From Gymnothorax reevesii (lineage: Eukaryota > Chordata > Actinopteri > Anguilliformes > Muraenidae): a DNA stretch of 64,000 nt. The DNA lies in assembly GCA_029721435.1 (NCBI GenBank), contig CM056573.1, positions 95,616,947 to 95,680,946 on the forward strand, read 5' to 3'. Under the pieces are notes generated by a model. The model was not told the origin of the DNA. It did no database searches and worked only from the letters and a program-made list of their open reading frames with translations. Both the position numbers and the translations under genes were made by a program. Positions 1 to 11,904 of the stretch are shown here, piece after piece. The first letter of the stretch is position 1, and the number at the start of each line of letters is the position of its first letter.

Positions 1-738
1 GATGAGAAGATTAAGTGGTGAAAATATTCTAAAATTGTGTACACTTCAACTGATGTTCATTTCTTAGCGATGCATAATTAGCTAGCAAAAATAAGTTTTG
101 TTGCCAGCCACAACATCGCTCAGCTTCCATGCTGTTATCCCTGCCTGCCTCTCCAAACTGGGGGCATTCTGATCGCCAAACGCAATACACTGACTATGGT
201 TAATACCTCATATGACCTTACTAGAAAAATCGAAACTAACCCTTTAAAGGTCCCATGACACCCAGAATTTTTAAACATTGCTTTTCAGCTATTCTACAGT
301 ACTTTTTCCATGTGAATTTGAAGAGAGCCTTGTATGCAGTTCCACGTACATTTGCCGAGACCTACAACTGAACGTTTTTATGTTTCACTCCCAAATCCAA
401 TATGTGTGCAACTCTTCCAACAACAGTAGTGCGGATAAGAGAGAAAATGCTTTGTTTTCAGAGTCAGCTGAAATATTAGATTTGTTAGAAGATCGTGAAA
501 TTCAAGTTGGAATTTAGGCAGCTAGAATAGGTCGCAGTATGGTTATGAGCCCAAGGGGAAGCATATTTGAAAAACTCAATGCAATGTCAATATGATGTGA
601 AATGAATAATTACAAAGTCATTTTTAGTGCTATCTGGTTGGCAAAAGTGGGAGCTTATATAACAATGGTGCCTGGTAAACTTGTAAAATGGTGAAGCACA
701 GACCTTGAAAATTATGATTAGTCTGTTCCGCTTTCAAT
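1..738. other. Non-coding interval, repeat-like
   Basis: I see no gene here. Near 244 there is TTAA followed by AGGTCCCATGACA, which resembles the left end of piggyBac-like fish MITEs, but no matching right end was found. A 79-codon open frame at 278-517 starts just after this and has no recognisable domain; it is probably chance. Confidence 0.4.
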
Positions 739-1057
739 CATCATACTATAATTTGAGGAACGTTTGTCGGTTTGTCTGTCTGTCTGTCTGTTTGTTCCCC
801 TTCTCCTTCGAGGTCCTCGGACGGATCTTCACCAAACTTGGTGGGTCTATGTAGGTTGTCCCTGGAATTGTCCTTGAGGGGTTAGTTTTTTGAAAGGTCA
901 AGGTCACTGGGGTCAAAGGTCAATTTTTCACATCTCCCATCACCCTGGACAGATTTTCATGAAAGTTGGTACGTGGACGTAGGTCGTCACAAGAAATGAC
1001 CGCGAGAGGTCCGTTCCGTCAAAGGTCAAGGTCACGAGGGTCAAAGGTCACAGTATT
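739..1057 (+). repeat. Dispersed repeat family A, copy 1 (truncated)
   Basis: The segment begins ATCATACTATAATTTGAGGA, runs through a GTCT-rich stretch and GTTCCCC, then CACCAAACTTGGTG, and then several AAGGTCA/CAAAGGTCA direct repeats. It is nearly identical, in inverted orientation, to 27376-27742. This copy stops before the terminal hairpin seen in the other copy. There is no coding potential. The high similarity suggests a fairly recently active non-autonomous family. Confidence 0.85.
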
Positions 1058-1941
1058 CATGAAAGTTGGTAAGAAATTATTCTCGCCACGGTTAATTCAC
1101 TAATTTAATTAAATTGACATGAACACCAAAAACAGTCTGTACCATCAGGTGTTTCCACTTCTGCTTGATAAGACGAGCACTCTTCAGTTTCGATCTGCTT
1201 TTTAAAAATCATTTTCCTTAATGAACATTTTTTCTAATGATAAAAATATGCCATCAGCAGTTAAATGAGATAAATGCACAGATAAATGCACACTTCCTAA
1301 TGCAATGTTGCAACGATTATGGATAAAATGTTTTATTCACTTCACAAAAAAGAAAAACTATGATAATAACTTTTGTGTTTGCTTTAAGCACATCCTGCTC
1401 CATCTTAGCTTTATGACAAAGAAAGCGAAAAATTAGCAATAAAAATCCACAAATTGGCTGAAAGGGAATTTCATGTTGAAATGATGCATTTTCTTTGTGT
1501 TAAATTACTGAGGAAAACTCATTGAATCTGATAGTGTTGAGTGTTGAGTAGAGGTTACCAGATGTTATATTAATGATTGAAAACACTTTACGACCAGTTA
1601 TTATTATTATTTTCAAAGGATCTTTAGTGCCTTGCCAATTATTTCACCATCTGTCACTGGTGTGCAGTAATCGTATGACCTGCAGGCTGCAGCTTGCTTC
1701 AGTTTACAAAGCTACGTTATTGACATTTGACATTGTTTATTCTTGCTGACAGACATGTGATAGTACATATTCTAACTTGAAAAGCTGCATCAACCTTAGC
1801 GATTACATGTAGATTGCTATGCACACCAGCTGCTTCTCACTGCCCAGTGATGTAAAATAAACTTGTAAATAAGGTATGCAGCAATGAAATGGTAGTTTCA
1901 GCCCATTATCTATGCAGCAAGTCTCTCTCTCTCTCAATCCA
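1058..1941. other. Unique-looking non-coding DNA
   Basis: AT-rich, without long frames, terminal repeats or obvious repeat structure. A short CT run lies at about 1923-1935. Confidence 0.5.
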
Positions 1942-2039
1942 TCTGGGGTACGTTTCCCAAAAGCATAGTTCATTCATTCACAATAAATGGGTCAAGTCAT
2001 GTAAGTTAGCATCTGTGATTTTGGGAAACGCACCCCTGG
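1942..2039. mobile_element. Small MITE with imperfect terminal inverted repeats
   Basis: The left end CTGGGGTACGTTTCCCAAAA is matched by the reverse complement of the right end, CCAGGGGTGCGTTTCCCAAAA without its first base. Total length is about 98 bp. The ends resemble fish hAT-type MITEs whose termini read GTGCGTTTCCCAAAA. I could not define a target-site duplication. Confidence 0.6.
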
Positions 2040-2673
2040 TAGGATGTTGATGGTTCCTCAGTGCTTTGTGGGGTTTTTGATGAATCCCTGTGTGGCTATG
2101 AAGACCATCCGTGACTGACACTCTGCTAAAAACTTGGCAAGTGAAGCCTGAATGGCTTTGAGGAGGCACTTGGGTGTGACGTTTTCTATGGCACTCTAGG
2201 GTGGCCATCTTGCGCTTCTTCTCGACTCTATCTACACCATTTTTATGGCAGCTCTTCACTGGTTGAGGTCTCCCAAGTTGAAAGGTCAATTTCAGCCTTT
2301 TTTAAACTTCAAAGTAAAGCATCTTTGTAACGTAATCGCTGTTCTCCATGTTTGTGAGCCCCACCGGATATTAGACCGAAAAGGATGTCCTTAGGCAATC
2401 TGCAATCAGGCATCCTTTTAATCAAGGAGGAAGATAGGGCTACTATGCACCTAAGTGATGTCATTTTCTAACTTGAATTTTTATCATCCTTAGGATGTCC
2501 AAGAAAGGAATTACTATGCTCCCATCGCCAAAAAATTGTCCCACGGGGGTCATTTTGCCAAAAAACTTGTCTGCAGTCTTGGACTCACAAGGGTGCCATA
2601 ATTAGGGGTAGGGGAAATACAATGTGCATTTTGGTACACTAGAAATTGACTTACGTATGCAATCTAGGTATCA
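2040..2673. other. Non-coding interval
   Basis: No gene or clear repeat. The minus-strand frame covering 1978-2289 overlaps the MITE and has no domain I recognise. Confidence 0.4.
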
Positions 2674-3239
2674 TTGGAAAGAGCTAACCTACAGCGCCCA
2701 TCAGATGAGACCAAGATAGAGCTTTTTGGCAACAAACACTCACAGTGGGTCTGGCGGAACACAAAAGATGAGTATGCAGAAAAGCACCTCATGCCCACTG
2801 TGAAGTATAGGGGAGGATTGGTGATGCTGTGGGCCTGTTTCTCTTCCAGAGGCATGAACGCTTTGAAATACCAGGACATTTTAAATCAAAATCTCGCGGC
2901 CTCTGGCAAAAAGCTGAGGATGGGTCGTCACTGGGTCTTTCAGCAAGATAATGACTCTAAACATGTGGCCAAATCTACACAGAAATGGTTCACCAGACAC
3001 AGAATCAAGCTCCTCCCATGGCCATCTCAGTCCCCAGACCTCAAGCCCATTGAAAACCTTGGAATGAGCTGAAGAGGAGAGTGCAGAGGAGAGGATCCAG
3101 GTCGCTGGATGATTTAGAGAGATTAAGCAAAGAGGAATGGTCGAAGAACCCTCTTTCTGTATTCTCCCATCTTGTGAAACATTATAGGAGAAGATTAGGT
3201 GCTGTTTTGTGGGTAAAAGGGGGTTGTACAAAGTATTAA
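2674..3239 (+). pseudogene. Tc1-like transposase, C-terminal fragment
   Basis: This is the DDE catalytic half of a Tc1/mariner transposase, the enzyme that cuts and pastes the element at TA sites. All three catalytic blocks can be read: SDETKIELFG (first Asp), FQQDNDSKH (second Asp) and SPDLKPIENL (Glu). The paired helix-turn-helix DNA-binding region, roughly the first 150 residues, is missing. After PIENL a frameshift near 3060 moves the reading frame to one giving WNELKRRV and then the C-terminus, ending at a TAA at 3237-3239. The fragment is 5'-truncated and inactive. Confidence 0.9.
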
Positions 3240-3479
3240 CATCAGGGGTGGTAAGAATTGTGGCACACATGATTTGATGTAAAAGAATTATTTCTTAATG
3301 CGGGATTTTTTCCCACTGAATAAATGCACTTGAATTAAAGGTTGGATTTTCCTCTTTTTTTCACTGTATATATTATATATTATTATCACTGTATATATTA
3401 TTTAGTAAAAAATTGAATTTATTAGAAGCTGAGGAACACATCTTAACCAGGGGTTCCAATAATTATGGAGGGCAGTGTA
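2674..3479 (+). mobile_element. 5'-truncated Tc1/mariner element
   Basis: The transposase fragment is followed by non-coding DNA and a right terminal repeat reading GGTTCCAATAATTATGGAGG then GCAGTG, with TA next to it. This is the usual form of a fish Tc1 end. No left inverted repeat is present upstream, so the 5' half was lost. Confidence 0.85.
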
Positions 3480-4674
3480 TGTCAGCCCTTATTCTAGTAT
3501 AACAGAAAAATAAGATTCTTCAGTTCACACTGACAGCCAGAGGTCTCTAACTTCTAAAAGGCGGATGAGTTTGGTAGCCAAGAAATTAATTTTTAAAAGG
3601 AGGAATTATTTCAACTAGGGGAAAATTTGTCAATGAAGCAAAGGGGTTTTTTTAGGCATTACCAACAGTTGCTAAGACTAATTGATAGATGAATGTATTT
3701 TCGATAGCACTGTTGGACATAGAACTCGTTCTGACGCATTTTCTTTCCCACATAAACATAGCAGCCTAACATGCTCTATAACCATCCAGACGCAGTGAGG
3801 AAATATTTGCAGGAAAAATATTTGCTTTCACTAATATTAACATAGTAAATGAGTTAAACCTCCACTGGAACTTTAATATCCTATTTATATTATATTTTCT
3901 ATCCTATTTTTGTATTATTTGGCCCTGCACTGCTATGGCAGGAAGATGTGGTGTGTTTGTCTAAGAAATGATTAAACTGTGTATAATGGCAGTCGAGCAT
4001 GTATTGCAATGATGGGTGTTTGGGGGTGGGGGGGAAATCCTAATCTCACTTTGGGCATCAAAATGGCTAGAGCCAGCCCTGATGTGTTCCATCAGGAAAT
4101 ATGCGATTCAGCATGCAAGATTATGCATGTAGGTGTTTGAAAATTGTTCTGGATATAGCCAAGACTTCTTGAACATCGGTGAGCTCCGTCATTCCTGCTG
4201 TTCTCCAGAAGATCCCTCCTGGAGGGGTGGCTGTTCGGGGACAATGGTCAGCTTACATAATCGTTACGTGACACATCCTCTAAAACAGCGCGTGGATTTT
4301 CTTCCATGACACAAAACACGAATTGTAACAGCACAAAAGGTTGAAGTGCTGAAAAAGTACTGAAAAAGTCATGCATGGGACATCCCATTATCAGCAGTTA
4401 TCTGAAAAATCTACTTTGAATCCAACCTGATTCATTCATACAATGCCTGCAGCCCATCTGTCCAGCTTCTAATATTCAATACAAAACCCTGCATTTCATC
4501 TGTAATGTCTTCATTATTATTCACTGTTTGGTTGAAAAATGAAGTGGCCCAAAAAAAACGACCCCTTTAGGAGCAGCAGAAGCAACGGAGACATTGTCAC
4601 CGTTAGTAATTCATTAGAATTTCTTCCATGTTTCTGACTTTACCTTAAATTGTCAGCCCATCAGAAGCAAGTTT
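3480..4674. other. Non-coding interval
   Basis: I see no gene. There is a G-rich run at about 4021-4035 and otherwise AT-rich sequence without recognised repeats. Confidence 0.45.
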
Positions 4675-4930
4675 TTAGCTCCGCTGAAGCTTTTCTGATG
4701 CCCAGTCATCCAGCGTCTGTCTGCCTGTCTGGCATCAACTTCAAGTCTGAATATCTCAAAAATTGTCTGATAACTTTTTTCCTAATTTGGTGTGAGCCTT
4801 CTTTAATATATTCTGAATATTCACCATGAAAATTAGAAAATTCTACATCCCAGTTTTTTTGGGCTGATAAGCCATTGTCGTGGTGTGGCGTCCGTCGTCC
4901 AGCCTCTGTCGTCCAGAACATTTTTTATCT
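4675..4930 (+). repeat. Dispersed repeat family B, copy 1
   Basis: It contains AGCTCCGCTGAAGC and GTCTGTCTGCCTGTC, then a block with ATCTCAAAAATTGTCTGATA and GAAAATTAGAAAATTCTACA. The same block recurs at 8185-8320. The order (GC-rich short hairpin, GTCT stretch, conserved body) resembles the other hairpin-ended families in the window. Confidence 0.75.
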
Positions 4931-5065
4931 TTTTTTTGGCCTGATGAATTTTTGTGTAAATTTGCAGTAACCTACTACTAGACCATAACTCCAGGCTTTT
5001 TTCTCAGATTTTGGATTGAATCATTTTTGTCTGTTTTATGGACCCTTGAAATTTTGGCCTGAATG

Positions 5066-7300
5066 TTAAAGGGGACCTAACATGCTGATCCTTCTTTTAA
5101 TACATATTAGTAATGTTGGTTGTCCATGCTCAACCTCTGAAAAGTTTCTAAACATAAGTTACAGGGATTTTGCCGTAATCCAAGAATGTGATTTTGTGTG
5201 CATGATTTCTTCTCTGTACAGCTCCTCCCGAGATCTTCACGAGATCTGAGCAAAACCTGACGTCAGGTAGTGCCGTCCAATTAGTACGGACTTAGCCAGA
5301 GCAAACCACTGCGCTGCACCTGCCCACACTGGAAACTATTCTAGCGGGCACAAACAACTGCAGCTCATACTATGCCTTAGTAGCGTCTACACTTTTGGAA
5401 ATACAAAAGAAGAACCGCAGATCATTTGAGGTGCAATTTTGTCAGTAACTCTCCCAAAGCTACTTGTCCATTTACATTTGGAAAGTAAATATTTCTCTCC
5501 CAAAAGACGATGCCACCAGAAATCAGTGGGTAGCTTTTTTGTTTGCTGGCAGCAAACAGCCACGCCAAAGGGAACTTTAGCTGTTTGTGCTCAGTATTTC
5601 ACCAAAGACAGCTTTGTCAATAAAGGATAATTCGACACAGGATAAGCGTTTCAGCTGTTTCTCAAACCTGAAGCAGTTGCATCAATCAAGTACTTGGAGT
5701 GTTGAAGATTATATTTCAGCATTATTCATTATATTCATTTTTCATGATTATATATATTTTTTATCATTATTCATTCATCGCTCATACTAATAAACAATAA
5801 ACTAACAATTAGATTTAGAATTATATTTAGCCATCAATACACATGCATGAGCAGCTCACACACACATAAGCTGCACGCTTCTGTAGCTTCGATTAGTAAG
5901 CAGGCTTCTGTTTAGTTGATCCAAAAAACATAATCAGAGGATGTATTTGATTTCTGTAGCTTTGATCAATATTTTTTCAGCAAAATCATTAGTTGCTACT
6001 GAAAACATATTCAATTGAATCATTTGTAATAATTTGATATGCATCGAATTCATCCACTGGTATCTTTTTCTTTTTATCATATTCATATGGCTGTATTCTT
6101 TGTCTGCATATCTCTGTATATCTCTTGCTAGGTGTGGCTGTAAGTTTCCACTGTGATGCGAATGTGATGCGTCTTTAATTTGAATTCCTGAAGGATTAGC
6201 TAACAGGGTTTCAGGTTGCCTGTCCAATGGTAGTGCGAGAATGAGAGGTATAAGACCTGATGTAAAAGTGAGGAGTGCAGTTCTTCTTGCGCAGGAGGAA
6301 CTCGGCTTTACATTTATCAACATGACACAATAAAGCCTCATTTTCTTTTTCAGAATCTATCTCTCTCCAATTGTTTGAGGAAGGGGGAACTTCAATATGT
6401 TGAAGAAAACCGCAACAGGAGTCACAAGCTGTAAGTAACCATATAACAGCAAATAATGTAAGTGAAGCTAACATGTTGGTGGCTAGAAGGACCGCTAGTG
6501 ATAGTTAGCACTAACAACTGGCCTCAAATGCAGGTTTTGTAAAATATCTGAAGATAAAGCCTGTATCGGCCATGACTGTCCGTGACTCACAGACACAGAA
6601 GCTGTAAGTTGCTTTTACTGCATAAGCCAACCTGACATGATAGCCAGTTGATTGTGGCTGTAGCACAGCGGCTAACATAGCCAAGTTACTGTTGCTAATG
6701 TTTGTGTCCTAAATATGCAAGAGTGATATCAGGGGAAATTCTACAGAAGATGTGTGAACATAAACCTCATTTGAAGCTAACTTTTAATACTTGTTTATAA
6801 TTTGGATGCTTGGTACAACTGTTCACAGTAACAGAACTTGCCGTCTGGAAAACCTGTATTGCAAGGGTTTGTCTCTGTGGTTATGACCGCTCGGTTACCA
6901 GCTGCTGCATGTAAGTTTGCGTGTCGTGCTAATTAAAAATGCTCCTGGTCAACTTATATGCAGTAATTCTGATCGGTATGCTTGTGTTACTTCGGTAAGC
7001 ATCAATGTGGCAGTTTCCTCAGAACGTTGCCCGATTGTAGCCACTACAGTTAGTGATCGCTTCACTTGTCCATGACTGGGATCAGCCGGATACTTCACAA
7101 ATGTCTGAGCAAGCTCTCTGGTGCTACCATGAAAGCAATGAGAAACACAGAAGCTCTACCAGTTCATAAATTATTTCTCCGCACTACCTACCACTACCTA
7201 ATTTCATCCCCCTTGAGAAATTGTAGTGGCTAATAAAAACCCAAAAAAGGCGGAGAATAAATAGGTAATTCTTTCCTGTAGAAGTGATCAGAAGTGATTC
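5066..7300. repeat. Repeat-rich region starting with a piggyBac-like left end
   Basis: TTAA at 5066-5069 is followed by AGGGGACCTAACATGC, a start typical of TTAA-inserting (piggyBac-like) fish MITEs. I could not find the partner end, so the extent is uncertain. Downstream (5.1-7.3 kb) there is no gene. Short frames at 5439-5630, 5934-6341 and 6211-6474 have no recognisable domains. GCTAAC/TAGC-rich sequence is common. Confidence 0.35.
6888..7130 (+). repeat. Local duplication, unit 1
   Basis: The text from the word GACCGCT through GCAAGCTCTCTGGTGCTACC recurs at 7574-7730, with shared words such as CAACTTATATGCAG, AATT.TGATCGGT and GCAAGCTCTCTG. The second copy lacks about 100 bp from the middle of this one. 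The preceding word AAAACCTGTATT also recurs near 7350, so the original duplication was larger. Confidence 0.7.
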
Positions 7301-7410
7301 GCTAGCTCCACATAAGCAACTTGTCGGCGCTAACGGAGCTTACGGTCTACAAAACCTGTATTATGTTCATAACATAGCCGAGCTCTCTCTAGTTGTCGCA
7401 TACTATCCAT

Positions 7411-7575
7411 AAAGCTGCTTTCAAATCAGACACGAAACAAATTTTTCGCAGGACAGATAAACTACATTCAAAGTCAATGCTAAGATGCGAATACAGGCAT
7501 TATGGGCGCGTGATGCAGCTTTCACACTGGACGCGAAAAAAATTTTTTGCACGACAGATTACATTGAAGTCATGA
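7411..7575 (+). repeat. MITE family C, two tandem same-direction ends
   Basis: Two adjacent blocks, at about 7411-7455 and 7513-7560, each read GCAGCTTTCA, then GACGCGAAA (or GACACGAAA) and TTTTTCGCA/GCACGACAGAT. Related copies lie at 22246-22408 and 50661-50790. The 22 kb copy is a full inverted structure; here the ends are in direct orientation. Confidence 0.65.
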
Positions 7576-7730
7576 CCGCTTATCAGCTACAGCATGTTAG
7601 TTTGTGTGCTCGGCAAATTAAAATTGCTTCTAGTTAACTTATATGCAGCAATTATGATCGGTCAGCCTGATACATCTCCAATGTCTGGGCAAGCTCTCTG
7701 ATACTACCGGTGAAAGCAATAAGGAAGCGC
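7574..7730 (+). repeat. Local duplication, unit 2
   Basis: Second, internally deleted copy of the block at 6888-7130, immediately downstream of the MITE family C ends. Confidence 0.7.
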
Positions 7731-7739
7731 ACAGGGTAT

Positions 7740-8010
7740 AACGTCAATGACTAGCATCACTAAAATGGTCACAGATGGAGCCTAGGTTTGTGTTACTGAC
7801 TTCTAGGAAGTCACATATGAACTTTCATTTGGTGACATTCACCTTGACTGTCAGTGACCTTTGGAGTCAAACTCCACGGTGAAATTACAATGACTTGTAT
7901 CACCAAAATGGTCACAACTTGACATTCTGTGACCTTTAAAGTTCACAATTGACATATTGAATACATATTGACATATTTCAATGACTTGTGTCACCAAAAC
8001 TGCTTCAGAG
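7740..8010 (+). repeat. Degenerate tandem units with CACCAAAATGGTCACA
   Basis: The phrase ATGACTTGTATCACCAAAAT and variants occurs near 7748, 7889 and 7981, each time followed by GGTCACA or a degraded form. GTGACCTT motifs lie between. The units are about 90-140 bp apart. No coding potential. Confidence 0.6.
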
Positions 8011-8184
8011 CTTAGGATTATATGGCATAAGGTCTAATACAAATTTATCTGAAGTTTTATTTCGTGACCTTGACATTGATTTTCATTCATTCAAATGTCA
8101 AACTTCACATGAAATTTTCATAAGTTTCATAAGTTTTCATTGCTGTCAGACTGCTTGCCGGTCAGCTACAGGACCCTTGGTCCT

Positions 8185-8540
8185 ATTTTTTCAGTCTTTC
8201 ATTAATATCTCAAAAATTGTCTGATAACTTTTTGTCTCATTTGTTGTGAGCCTTCCTTATGATGTTCTGATGATCCCCTGTGAAAATTAGAAAATTCTAC
8301 ATCCCGGTTTTTGAGAAATTCAGCATTTTGGACTAAGAAAATCAGTGTTTGTGCTCCTTTTGCAGTCTTTCATTTATATCTCAAAAACTGTGTGATAGCT
8401 TTCTTGCTCCGCTGTGACCATAGACAGCAGTCAGCGGAGCTTTTGTAAAGCTGAGTCGTCTGGCGTCCGTCTGTCTGTCTGTCCAGCGACAACTTTTCAC
8501 TTCAAATTTGTATATCTCAAAAATGTCTCATAACTTTTGT
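8185..8540 (+). repeat. Dispersed repeat family B, copies 2 and 3
   Basis: The block at 8205-8320 repeats the family B body (ATCTCAAAAATTGTCTGATA, then GTGAGCCTTCC, then GAAAATTAGAAAATTCTACA). A second partial body starts at about 8375. A hairpin at 8405-8440 pairs GCTCCGCTG with CAGCGGAGC and is followed by GTCTGTCTGTCTGTCC, the same order as at 4675. Confidence 0.75.
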
Positions 8541-8545
8541 TCGAA

Positions 8546-8774
8546 TTATATCCCCCAACGCCGAATGGGGTTTCGGGGATATTACGTTTTTGGTCCGACC
8601 GCCGCCGCTGCCGTGCCGCCCTAGGTGTTAACGCGGTAACTTCGCAACTTCAAAATTTCTAATTGAAATATTACTGAATTTATCGCGTTAACATATAGGG
8701 CGGAGTGGCGGCGGTGTGGCGGCGGCGGTCGGACCAAAAACATAATATCCCCGGAACCCCGTTCGGGGATATAA
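8546..8774. mobile_element. Cruciform-like element with long GC-rich inverted repeats
   Basis: The two ends are inverted repeats of about 75 bp, each containing GTTTTTGGTCCGACCGCCGC. Each end also contains its own smaller palindrome (TATATCCCC ... GGGGATAT). The centre pairs GTTAACGCGGTAA with TTTATCGCGTTAAC, so almost the whole 229 bp could fold into one stem with hairpin tips. No reading frame of note. Probably a non-autonomous element; its superfamily is not evident. Confidence 0.7.
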
Positions 8775-9379
8775 CTTTTTTCTGGACAGAATATTCAATT
8801 ACAATTACTTTTCGATACAAAATTCAAATTAAATTGCAATTACAAAAGCAATTGATTACAATTACTGTAATTGTCATTGAGAAAAAAGTAATTGAACCAA
8901 ACCCAACTCTGAACCCTGCTCTTTGTATTGTGCCCTGATAATCCGCCATTAAACTAGCAGAAATGGATTTGGACTCACCCTTAAAGCAGTTCCGTAACAC
9001 GCTTCAGCCTGTGTGCTTAGATAAGGCCCACTTTAAAATACTTTGCCCCCGCCCCCCCCCAAAAAAGAGCCTATGATTGAATTGTGATTGAAGCAATGAA
9101 CATGTCTCTGCTGGCAATAGTTCTTTTAACCCTGATTCAGTGAGTAACTTTTCATTTATTAACCCTTTTACGCTGAACGTGTTGTCGCCGACACAGATTT
9201 GCGCGTAATTTTGAAAGTTCCATAATTACTGTAAATTTTGCGCAATAAAAAAAAAAATTCCTACTGTTCCTGAAAGCTGAGAAGCTGTGATTCAGCCCAA
9301 ATACAGTTACTATGGTAAACACGGCAGCATGATTCTCTGATGGGATTTTTGCATTAGGCCTTGACGGGTTAAAAAAATA
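8775..9379. other. Non-coding interval
   Basis: AT-rich, with an ACAATTA/CAATTAC-rich stretch at about 8790-8890 and C and A runs at about 9050-9065. No gene seen. Confidence 0.45.
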
Positions 9380-10470
9380 ATGTCAAAAGACATATTTCAT
9401 GGTCATTGCAAAGATTTTTCTGTGTTTCAAGAGGGGCAAATTATAGGCCCGCATCAGGCAAAGAAAACAGCTCAGGAGATTGCTGAAATCACAGGAACTG
9501 GGTCAGAAACTGTCCAAAAATGTTCAAAAACCTGTAAGGATAGTGGCAAACTGTCTACTTTGCGGAAGAAAAGGGATGCAGAAAAGTTGCAACTGTTCCT
9601 GACTGAGGATCACTTAAATACTTAATAAAGTCTTATCTTTAGAAAGTCAACAGTAGAACTCTTGGCTTTGTTTAATTATGAAGGTAAGAGCATTTCCACA
9701 TGCAAAATGTAACAAATACTTGGAGGATTGGAACCAAACAGCTGCATGGCCACAAAGAAAGCCATTTTTAGTGATGCTTAATGGGAAGAAATTACTTTAA
9801 TTTGCATGGGAGTATAAAGATTGGAGGGAGAAGCAATGGAAAAAGTTCATGTGGTCTAATGAGTCCAGATTTACCCTGTTCCTGAGTAATGGGCACAGCA
9901 GGGTAAGAAACGAAGCCCAACTGAAGCAATGCCCCCATCATGCATAGTGCTCACTGCACAAGGCTCTGGAGGAAATGTTATGATCTAAGGTTGCTTCAAT
10001 TGGTCAGGTCTAGGCTCGGCACAGTTCTGCAGCAATAAAATGGATTCAGTAGACTACCTGAATATAGTGAATGACCAGGTTATCCCATCAATGGAATTTT
10101 TAATCCCTGACGACACAGGCATATTCCAAGATGACAATGCAAAGATTCATCGGGCTTAAATTGTGAAAAAGAAGTTCACTGAACTTGAAGAATCTTTTTC
10201 ACACATAATTTGGCCACCTCAGAGTTTGGATCTTAACCTATTGAGGGTCTTTGAGATGTACTGGAGAAGGCTTAATGGAGTGGTTTGACTCATCCATCAT
10301 CAATGCTAGATCTCTGCCAAAAATGAATGCAAATCTGGTCAGAAATAAATGTTGTAACATTATTTAAAATAGTCAAAACAATACCTCAACAAATGTGCAC
10401 CACGATCAAAGCTAAAGGTGGCCCAACTAAGAATTATAGTGAGTGACTTTTTTTTTGAACAGGTAGTGTA
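9365..10470 (+). mobile_element. Degenerate Tc1/mariner element
   Basis: The body is defined by the transposase remnant. The right end reads GAACAGGTAGTGTA after a T run, which matches a Tc1 terminal style. No clear left inverted repeat could be seen. Confidence 0.65.
9380..10440 (+). pseudogene. Tc1-like transposase, broken and catalytically dead
   Basis: The first 81 codons are open and encode a Tc1-type N-terminal helix-turn-helix (MSKDIFHGHC, EEGQ-like FQEGQIIG, then TAQEIAEITGTGSETVQK). After the stop the rest continues in shifting frames. The first catalytic block reads WSNESRF where the family has WSDESRF, so the first Asp is Asn. The second block keeps QDDNAKIH. The third reads SLDLNLLRVFEM, without the Glu of the usual PIEN block. 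Several stops and frameshifts are present. It is an old copy. Confidence 0.85.
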
Positions 10471-11580
10471 TATACTTTTGTTGTTATACATGGAAATTTA
10501 ATTATTGCAATTCAGAAAATCCGAGTCCAAAGGTAAACTTGTAATTATCGAAAAAAATAATCTATCAAAACTTTTGTTTTAATTAGACTAATTTGTTACA
10601 TGATCATGCAAACGACATAATATTTTTATACCTCTCTGCCAGCTCAGCAAAGTGATTTTTTATTTGTTTATAAAGGTTATTTGAGAAAGGTGAAGGTGTT
10701 AGACTACAGAATGAACTTCAGCCCCCTTTCTGATCCACTGAAAATGGTGATTATGAAACAAACCTTCCTATGTTCCAAAGCAACTGTGACATCAGCAAGC
10801 TCATGAAAACCAAGGTAACAAAGCAGAGATCAGTCTCTAATCAAATAAACGCTGCAAATTCCCTTACATTTTCAAATTTTTAAGATGAAGGTCGTTCAGG
10901 GTTTTTGGTTTCGGTCCTTAGCCATCATAGCCTTGTTAAGCATAAGTACCGTATCACGCTCTTGTACATCCTTGCGTCACAGTCTTCTGTATTGCGTCTT
11001 GCCCTTGCTGGGGGAACGGAGTTGAAATGACAGCAGTCATAGCAGCCCAAGCTATAAATAGAATACTTTTACAGCTCTCTGTTATGGTTGCGTGTAAGTA
11101 GACCACTTGGTTATGAAAATAGAGTGTTTCCATGGCTTCAGGAGCCCAAATGGATAGGTACGGTGCCATGGAAACAACCTCGTGCTAGTGAAATGTCAAA
11201 GCCAGCGTTTCCAACCTTTGGATGGTTTATAGTTCAGTTATGCATGTTGGTGGGTATCAAACTCCGATCACTGTTGGACTCTGCTCCAGCTCTTAGTTTC
11301 CTGATTTCTTGATTCTGAGAAGGCCACAGAATCCAGGCTGGAGAGGCATATAAGTGCATGTTTGTTTGTGAGTGGCCATTTTTATATGCCTATACATGGG
11401 CCAGATTGGAAAAGAAATACACAATGTCCTTTCAGCGTGACTGATGATGGAAGAGAAATTTGTTGGCTGTAAATGTCACGTGTTAGTCTGTGCCATCTGG
11501 TATGCTATGACTGAGGGAAGAACAAGCTCTTGTATGGCAATAGGACACTTGTTTTTAATATTAGGCTTGAATTTACTAGT
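10471..11580. other. Unique-looking non-coding DNA
   Basis: No gene supported. Overlapping short frames on both strands around 10954-11312 show no domains and no convincing splice context. Confidence 0.4.
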
Positions 11581-11587
11581 GTGCACT

Positions 11588-11640
11588 CACCCACACACAC
11601 ACACACACACAGGCACGCACACACAAATCCACATGCACAA
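11588..11640. repeat. (CA)n microsatellite
   Basis: Interrupted run of CA dinucleotides (ACACACACACACAC, then CACGCACACAC). Confidence 0.95.
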
Positions 11641-11689
11641 GCACATACATTTGGTTTTTTATAGTCTTGGGGACAAAAAGATTATTTCC

Positions 11690-11785
11690 ATACCCCCCAC
11701 CCTCAAATTAACCATAACCCTAACCTCTTCCCTTACCCTCGCACTACACTTAACACAAATCTCAACCCTAACCTACAATTCCCCC
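11690..11785. repeat. CCCTAACC-rich stretch
   Basis: Several scattered ACCCTAACC-like words. They are telomere-like in flavour but not arranged as a TTAGGG array, so I do not call an interstitial telomere. Confidence 0.45.
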
Positions 11786-11904
11786 AAAATGGCGCAATTT
11801 TCAACCTTAATTTAATACCCAAGTTTGATTTAGATCCTAATTCTTTAACATAATAGGTCTCCCACATTGTCTTTGTTTTTTCAGATTTTACTAACCATTG
11901 AGGG

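Noticed and set aside
11588..11640. CRISPR-like or other spacer array
   Set aside because: All regular repeats seen are microsatellites or transposon-type tandem units; no repeat-spacer pattern occurs, and the DNA is vertebrate in character.
11690..11785. Interstitial telomere
   Set aside because: The CCCTAACC-like words are scattered and not in a regular TTAGGG array.
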